In this document: one piece after another, positions 52,789 to 57,566 of the stretch
Layout of the letters: every line of letters starts with the position of its first letter
Position numbering within the stretch: the first letter of the stretch is position 1
Source of the DNA: Pseudomonadota bacterium
GTDB taxonomy: Bacteria; Pseudomonadota; Alphaproteobacteria; Rhizobiales; Tepidamorphaceae
NCBI GenBank assembly: GCA_023458595.1
Contig: JAEWYT010000179.1
Coordinates: forward strand, 1-57,566
Direction of reading: 5' to 3'
Length of the DNA stretch: 57,566 bases
Made by a program: the position numbers and the translations under genes
The notes under the pieces: model-generated
What the model saw: the letters and a program-made list of their open reading frames with translations, nothing else
The model's database searches: none
What the model was told of the DNA's origin: nothing

Positions 52789-53059
52789 TATTCTCCCTGG
52801 GAACAGCGCAAAATCAGCTGAGAAGGGTTTGCGTCAGACTATCACCACCGCCATACCCTTCGAGTCCCCGACAGTACTCTGGGCGGCCGACGCGGGCTTC
52901 AATGACGCAGCGGGAATATGTCTCTTGCCAGGTACCTGCCGGCCTTCGGCGATATCGGTTTCATATCGTAGAGGCGACGGAACAGCGATCGGCAGGAGGC
53001 GAGTACCCGTTTTCAGTCTTACGCATATGACGTCTCACCGAATTGGATACGGGCGTCAT

Positions 53060-53245
53060 GTGATCAAGATACTTCACACGGCAGACATGCACCTCGACTG
53101 ACCACTGAGATCTCTCGCGTTGCAGCCCGCAGAGCTTCGAGAAAAGGTGCAGACAGCGACGCGTATGGCTTTTGCGGGGAGCGCCCTCGGTGAGGCGGAT
53201 GTGCCGCGCTCCTGATCGCAGGGGACCTGTTTGATGGGGCAGCGC
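53060..53245 (+). pseudogene. Relic of an SbcD/Mre11-like DNA repair exonuclease, N-terminus
   Basis: From GTG 53060 the frame reads VIKILHTADMHLD, a TGA stop (53099-53101), then PLRSLALQPAELREKVQTAT; after a frameshift near 53200 it continues AALLIAGDLFDGA. HTADxHLD and GDLFDG are metal-binding motifs I and II of metallophosphoesterase nucleases of the SbcD type. The rest of the gene is gone. A foreign or once-resident repair gene was lost here. Confidence 0.7.
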
Positions 53246-53310
53246 ACGAACCGCGGTGCGGCGACCGGCCGAAATGGGCGCCCGATGCGGCCGGCTCCCT
53301 TGCGACGCCC

Positions 53311-54945
53311 TTACAACCACATCTCCTGTTGCCGGTCGTAGGCGCCCGCCCGCAGGTCCTCGGCTTCCTCGATCAGGACGCGCTTCTTGATCTTGCGGCT
53401 CGGCGTCCGCGGGAAGTCGTCGACGTAGGCGATGAACCGCGGGATCTTGAACGCCGCAAGGTGGGCCTTGCAATGCTCGAACACCGTCTCGGGCGGGCAC
53501 GCATCCTGAGCCACTCCGGGTTTGAGGAGGAGATAGGCCTTCACTTCCTCGCTCCGCATCGGGTCTGGAACCGGGACGACAGCGGCCTCCTCGACCTCGG
53601 GAAGAAGACGCAATACCGCTTCGACTTCCTGAGCGGCGATGTTCTCGCCAGAGCGTTTGATCATGTCCTTGATGCGGCCGATGATGTAGTAGTAGCCGTC
53701 CTCGTCGCGGCGGAAGACGTCGCCGGTACGAAACCACTGGCCCCTGAACGAGTCGGCGTTCGCCTCCGGCCGCTTGTAGTACCCCCACAGGATCGACCGG
53801 CCCGACACCCAGAGCTCGCCGGACTCACCGTCGGGCACGTCGTTGCCGTTCTCGTCGACGATGCGCAGCCGGCGGAACGGGGCGGGCAGGCCGCATGTGC
53901 GTTCGAGGGCCTTGGCCTCGGCGCCGGCCGGCACGAGCGTCGCGCCGCCGATCTCGGTCATCCCGTAGCCCTCGCGGGCGACGACGCCGAACCGCTCCTG
54001 CACCTCGCGGCGCGCCTCGCGACTCCAGCCGTAGATCGACACGTACTTCAGATGCAGTTCGCGGTCGGCGGGAGACGCCGGACGCGCCTTCAGGGCCGGT
54101 TCGGGAAAGATGCAGTAGTTGATCTCGTAGTCCTTCAGCCAGTCGTAGAACCTGGTCAGGCTGATACGGCGGGCGACATGCGCCGTCCCGCCGAGGCGCA
54201 TGATCATCAGGAACTGCCACATCGGATCCATGTAGAAGAAGGGCGCCCAGATCAGCGAGTTCTTCACGCCGCCCCACTGGTCACGGAACGTCGCCGCGTA
54301 GTGGCCGATGATCACCCAGTAATCGTGGGTGAGCATGCAGCCTTTCGGGAAACCGGTCGTCCCGGACGTGTACTGGATGTTCAGAAGGTCGGTGCGGGAC
54401 ACTGCGCTCGGCGGCTCGAAGGGGACGGTGCCCTCGTCGAGCAGGGCGCGCCACTGGGGGCGGCCCTCGATTCTGTCGCCGTGCACGATGACACGGGCGT
54501 CGTCCATCAGCGGCGGACGGTTCTCGATGGCCTCATAGGCGCCGATCAGGCCGGCGTCGATGACGAGGAACTGGGAATCGGAATCGCTGAGGACGAAGTG
54601 AAGCTCGTCCGCCGTATAGGCCGCGTTGACCGGGATCATCACGGCGCCGATCCGTCCGATCGCCACCCAGGTGATCGGGAAGGCCGGGACATTGGGGAGC
54701 ATCACCGCGACATGCGTGCCCTTGCGCACACCGAGCCGGACGAGGCTCGAGGCGAGGCGGTCAGCATATTCGTCGAACTGGCGATAGGTCAGCGTCTCGC
54801 CTTCGTCGAACCAGTTGCCGAGGACCTTGTCGCCGTGCGCAGCGGTGCATTCGCGGACGAACTCACCAAGAGACTCCGGTAGGATCGTCTCCTCGAGTTG
54901 GGGCCGCATCCGGTCCATCTCGGCAACCCCTGGATCAATACTCAT
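53311..54945 (-). CDS. Acyl-CoA synthetase (AMP-forming, CaiC/FadD-like)
   Basis: 544 residues, ATG at 54945. AMP-binding P-loop YTSGTTGFPKG at 192-202, GYGMTEIGG near 328, TGDVFRRDEDGYYYIIGRIKDMIKR (in parts: GRIKDMIKRSGE) and C-terminal catalytic lysine in PSRKIKKR. It activates a carboxylic acid to its CoA thioester. 48 bp after the crotonase gene. CaiC-like ligases act on betaines such as carnitine, but fatty or aromatic acids are equally possible. Confidence 0.88.
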   Translation of the reverse strand: MSIDPGVAEMDRMRPQLEETILPESLGEFVRECTAAHGDKVLGNWFDEGETLTYRQFDEYADRLASSLVRLGVRKGTHVAVMLPNVPAFPITWVAIGRIGAVMIPVNAAYTADELHFVLSDSDSQFLVIDAGLIGAYEAIENRPPLMDDARVIVHGDRIEGRPQWRALLDEGTVPFEPPSAVSRTDLLNIQYTSGTTGFPKGCMLTHDYWVIIGHYAATFRDQWGGVKNSLIWAPFFYMDPMWQFLMIMRLGGTAHVARRISLTRFYDWLKDYEINYCIFPEPALKARPASPADRELHLKYVSIYGWSREARREVQERFGVVAREGYGMTEIGGATLVPAGAEAKALERTCGLPAPFRRLRIVDENGNDVPDGESGELWVSGRSILWGYYKRPEANADSFRGQWFRTGDVFRRDEDGYYYIIGRIKDMIKRSGENIAAQEVEAVLRLLPEVEEAAVVPVPDPMRSEEVKAYLLLKPGVAQDACPPETVFEHCKAHLAAFKIPRFIAYVDDFPRTPSRKIKKRVLIEEAEDLRAGAYDRQQEMWL

Positions 54946-54993
54946 CTGGGCCTTTTCCTGATTGGTCGTTTGTGAGCCTGAAGAAGCGCGGGT

Positions 54994-55797
54994 CTATTCG
55001 CTCAGCGCATTCCCGCCGGCGAGTGGCGTCGCCGAGACGCCGGGCTGGCTCAGGTAGGCGGCCCGCTGCAGACGGTAGAGATGGCTAGAGAAAGCGATTG
55101 CCTGCTCGCGCGGCAGGTCCTGCGCGCGCTTGAAGACTTCCATCTCGACACGCACCGCCAGCGGCGGATGCGAGGCGATCTTCTCCGCCACTTCCATCGC
55201 CCGTTCCATGAGCTTCTCGCGCGGCACGATCTCGTTGATGAGATCGTGCTTCAGCGCGTCTTCGGACGTGAGCGGCTCGCCCGTCAGAAGCATCCACAGC
55301 GCGACGGCCGGCGGCAGGTGCCGGCCGAGCTGCGTGGTACCGCCGGCGCCGCCCATGCCGTAGGCGATCTCGGGGAAGCCGAGCTTGGCGCCGGGCACCG
55401 CGATGCGGATGTCGGTGTGACTGAGGAGATAGATCAGGCCCATACCCATCGCCGCGCCATTCACCGCACCGATGATCGGCTTGAAGCGCTCGATCGTCTT
55501 GAGCTCGCGCTCCCAACCGGGACGGAACTTCGCGTTCTCTTCCGTGGAGGGCCAGAAGTGCGCCTCGGTGTTCTTCTCCGGGGAGCCGTAGCCCCAGTCG
55601 CGCTTGATGTCGTCGCCGCCGCAGAACGCGCGCTCGCCGGCGCCGGTCAGGATGCCGACCCCGATGTCGCGGTCGGCAACGAAGGCCCGCAAGTGGTCGT
55701 GGAACTCCTTATGCATGGCCGGCGTGAGCTGGTTCACCTTGTCGTTCTCGAGCGTGAAAACGGCCACGTGTCCCCGGCGTTCGTACTTTACGGGCAT
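54994..55797 (-). CDS. Enoyl-CoA hydratase/isomerase family (crotonase)
   Basis: 267 residues, ATG at 55797 with AAGGAG 9 bases ahead. Crotonase fold: oxyanion-hole regions ERAFCGGDDIKRDW (about 54-67) and GAVNGAAMGMGLIYLLSH (about 109-126); then LGFPEIAYGMGGAGGT, where the second catalytic glutamate is expected (PEIAYG) and a first one is not obvious. It acts on a CoA thioester made by the neighbouring ligase, by hydration, isomerisation or decarboxylation. Confidence 0.85.
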   Translation of the reverse strand: MPVKYERRGHVAVFTLENDKVNQLTPAMHKEFHDHLRAFVADRDIGVGILTGAGERAFCGGDDIKRDWGYGSPEKNTEAHFWPSTEENAKFRPGWERELKTIERFKPIIGAVNGAAMGMGLIYLLSHTDIRIAVPGAKLGFPEIAYGMGGAGGTTQLGRHLPPAVALWMLLTGEPLTSEDALKHDLINEIVPREKLMERAMEVAEKIASHPPLAVRVEMEVFKRAQDLPREQAIAFSSHLYRLQRAAYLSQPGVSATPLAGGNALSE

Positions 55798-55847
55798 TAG
55801 ACTGGCTCCTTGCCTCTCTCTTGTGATGTCCGGTGTTTCATCTGCAT

Positions 55848-56651
55848 TCAGCCGTCCTGAACCGAGGCGGCGCGGCGGCGCAGCAGCTCTGCGCCGATCA
55901 TGGCGATGGTCGTCGCGACGATGAGCAGGCTCGCGACGGCGGCGACGGTAGGACTGATCTCAAGCCTGAGATCCGCCCAGATCCGCATCGGCAGCGTCTC
56001 GTGGCTGCTCATCAGGAACTGGGCAATGATCAGTTCGTCGAAGGACACGAAGAACGAGAAGACCGCGGCAGCAACCATCGCCGGCAGCAGGCTCGGCAGC
56101 GTTGCTGCCCGGAACGCGCGGAAGGGGCCGGCGCCCAGGACACGGGCAGCCCGCTCCAGGGTCGGATCGATCTGGCGTATCGAGGCGCCGACGATCAGAA
56201 CGACGAAAGGCAGGGAAATCGTCGCGTGCGCGCCGACCAGGGTCAGCTCGTTGTCCGCGAAGCCGAGTTGGATAGCGATAATGAAGACACCGAGCGCGAT
56301 GAAGATGTGGGGCGTGATGATCGGAGCGGTGACGAAGGCCGTCACCATTCCGCGCAGCCGGAAGGCGCGCCGCTCGAGCACGACGACGGCCATCGTCCCG
56401 ACGAGCGTGGCGAGAAGCGACGAAGCGAGCGCCACCTTCAGCGACAGCAGGGTCGCGTTGATCCAGACGGGATCCGAGAAATACTCGTAGTACCAGCGCA
56501 GCCCGATCTGGTCCGGCGGGAAGCGAAGGAAGTCGCTGCTGGAGAACGAGAGCGGGATGACGACGAATATGGGAAAGACGAGGTAGGCGATGATCGCCCA
56601 GAAATAGACCGCCAGGGCGATCGCCGATACCGGTTTGCGTTTGGCTGCCAT
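55848..56651 (-). CDS. ABC transporter permease, PotC type
   Basis: 267 residues from ATG 56651, supported by GAGG 5 bases ahead; GTG 56657 is an alternative. Six helices, with the EAA loop near RAARVLGAGPFRAFRAATLP. Second permease of a spermidine/putrescine-type importer. It follows the PotB-type gene by about 7 bp. Confidence 0.85.
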   Translation of the reverse strand: MAAKRKPVSAIALAVYFWAIIAYLVFPIFVVIPLSFSSSDFLRFPPDQIGLRWYYEYFSDPVWINATLLSLKVALASSLLATLVGTMAVVVLERRAFRLRGMVTAFVTAPIITPHIFIALGVFIIAIQLGFADNELTLVGAHATISLPFVVLIVGASIRQIDPTLERAARVLGAGPFRAFRAATLPSLLPAMVAAAVFSFFVSFDELIIAQFLMSSHETLPMRIWADLRLEISPTVAAVASLLIVATTIAMIGAELLRRRAASVQDG

Positions 56652-56658
56652 CGTCACC

Positions 56659-57483
56659 TCACGCGATCCGGCGCACGAGCAGTCCGCCGATCCAGCGGAT
56701 CAGCGCGACGGTGACGATCGTGCCGGCCAGAAGCAGGACGCCGAGGGCGGAGGCGAAGCCCCAGTTCAGCTGCTCGACCTGCGTCTCGATCAGGTTCGCG
56801 AGCAGCAGATCCTGGCGGCTGCCGATGAGGGCGGGCGTGATGAAGAAGCCCATCGAGAGCATGAAGACGATGATCGCGCCGGTCAGCGTGCCGTCGAGGC
56901 TGAGCGGGATGAAGACCCGGCGCAGCGCCTGCCAGGGCGTGGCGCCGAGCACCCGGGCGGCGCGGATCAGGTCCATGTCGATCTCGGTCATCGCGCCGTA
57001 GCTGGTCACGATCTGGACCGGCAACAGGATCTGCAGCATCGCCACATAGACGGCGCCCGTGGTGAACAGCATCCGGACCGGCTCGTCGGTCAGACCGAGG
57101 CCGATCAGCGCGCCGTTGATGATTCCGTCGCGGCCGAGCACCACCATCCAGGCGTAGGAGCGGATCAGGATGCTCATCCACAGCGGCACGAAGATCAGGA
57201 AAATGAGAAGGAACTGGGTGCGGCGGGGACGGGTGCTGATGTAGTAGGCCACCGGATAGCCGACCAGCGCCGCCAACACGGCGACGAGCAGCGAGACCCG
57301 CAACGTCCGCCAGAAGATCGTCGTATAGATCGAACGATCGACGATGCGCTCGAAGTGCTTCGTCGTGAAGTCGGGATCGAAGAGGCTCGACCGGACGATG
57401 TCGAGGCTCGGCAAAAGGAAGAATCCGACCAGCAGCGCGAAGGCGGGCAGGATCAGCCAGTTCTTACGGAGTGCGCCGGTCAC
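56659..57483 (-). CDS. ABC transporter permease, PotB type
   Basis: 274 residues, GTG start at 57483, with an in-frame TGA 9 bases upstream, so no longer form exists in this sequence. Six helices; EAA loop RAARVLGATPWQALRRVFIPLS (in parts). Its ATPase and binding-protein genes should lie beyond the right edge. With the ligase and crotonase downstream, the operon looks like uptake followed by CoA activation of an acid or betaine. Confidence 0.83.
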   Translation of the reverse strand: MTGALRKNWLILPAFALLVGFFLLPSLDIVRSSLFDPDFTTKHFERIVDRSIYTTIFWRTLRVSLLVAVLAALVGYPVAYYISTRPRRTQFLLIFLIFVPLWMSILIRSYAWMVVLGRDGIINGALIGLGLTDEPVRMLFTTGAVYVAMLQILLPVQIVTSYGAMTEIDMDLIRAARVLGATPWQALRRVFIPLSLDGTLTGAIIVFMLSMGFFITPALIGSRQDLLLANLIETQVEQLNWGFASALGVLLLAGTIVTVALIRWIGGLLVRRIA

Positions 57484-57509
57484 GAGCGTTCACACGAAGC
57501 GGGACTATC

Positions 57510-57566
57510 CGAGGGGCGGGGGGGGGGGGGGGGGGCGGCCCCCGGGGGGCGGGGCGGCGGGGGGGG
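57510..57566. other. G-rich low-complexity tail, probable sequencing artefact
   Basis: The last 57 bases are almost all G, with a run of 18 at 57518-57535. Such tails are known from two-colour sequencing where missing signal is called G, so this contig end is probably not genuine DNA. Confidence 0.75.

Overview
The window is GC-rich, densely packed DNA from an alphaproteobacterium, most plausibly a rhizobial-type one (Hyphomicrobiales). That placement rests on codon bias, protein family content and the IS3 relics, and is an inference. It reads as an accessory catabolic region: five or six solute transporters of four types, each coupled to a few enzymes and its own regulator, separated by insertion-sequence debris. 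No rRNA, tRNA, CRISPR array, phage module or replication origin was seen.

Layout. (1) 1-383: end of an IS3-family element and a small ribbon-helix-helix-like ORF. (2) 0.4-6.1 kb: a quaternary-amine (glycine betaine/choline type) ABC transporter flanked and interrupted by two paralogous Rossmann-fold proteins of unknown function. (3) 6.1-7.2 kb: decayed IS3 OrfA and a 38-bp inverted repeat. (4) 7.2-19.1 kb, cluster A: a GlcD-type FAD dehydrogenase on plus; then on minus an operon read livKHMGF - hyuA - hyuB - zinc-independent MDR reductase - IclR regulator. (5) 19.1-32.2 kb, cluster B on minus: metallo-beta-lactamase (MBL)-fold hydrolase - FAD oxidase - LeuC-like - LeuD-like - isocitrate lyase/PEP mutase family lyase - livKHMGF - tandem alpha/beta hydrolase, with a divergent IclR gene. 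(6) 32.2-32.8 kb: two IS3 relics. (7) 32.8-40.3 kb: TRAP transporter 1 with a DUF296 protein and a LysR gene, a TauD-type dioxygenase, a LacI regulator and an NTF2-like protein. (8) 40.4-46.8 kb: a DRE-TIM acyltransferase/lyase with a second hyuAB pair and a LysR gene. (9) 46.8-52 kb: FMN alpha-hydroxyacid dehydrogenase, TRAP transporter 2 and a GST. (10) 52-53.3 kb: decayed DNA with an OrfA relic and an SbcD-like exonuclease relic. (11) 53.3-57.5 kb: acyl-CoA ligase, crotonase and two PotBC-type permeases, cut by the edge, which ends in a G-rich tail that looks like a sequencing artefact.

How it works together. Two regulatory systems can be read from the DNA. Clusters A and B each begin with a 19-bp palindrome placed exactly 11 bp upstream of a TTGACA -35 box; each cluster carries an IclR gene and a paralogous Liv transporter, so the whole transport/regulation unit looks duplicated while the enzymes differ. 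Separately, three near-identical LacI-type operators (TGTTAnCGATAACA on the minus strand) lie before TRAP operon 1/TauD, before the LacI gene/NTF2-like gene, and before the FMN dehydrogenase/TRAP 2 operon. This predicts one regulon spread over 14 kb. Stem-loops sit between the binding-protein gene and the permease genes in both Liv and both TRAP operons. Cluster B has the enzyme set (aconitase-type hydratase, DRE-unrelated lyase with a Cys motif, FAD oxidase) expected for breakdown of a branched dicarboxylate, perhaps by dimethylmalate-like chemistry, but its substrate is not known.
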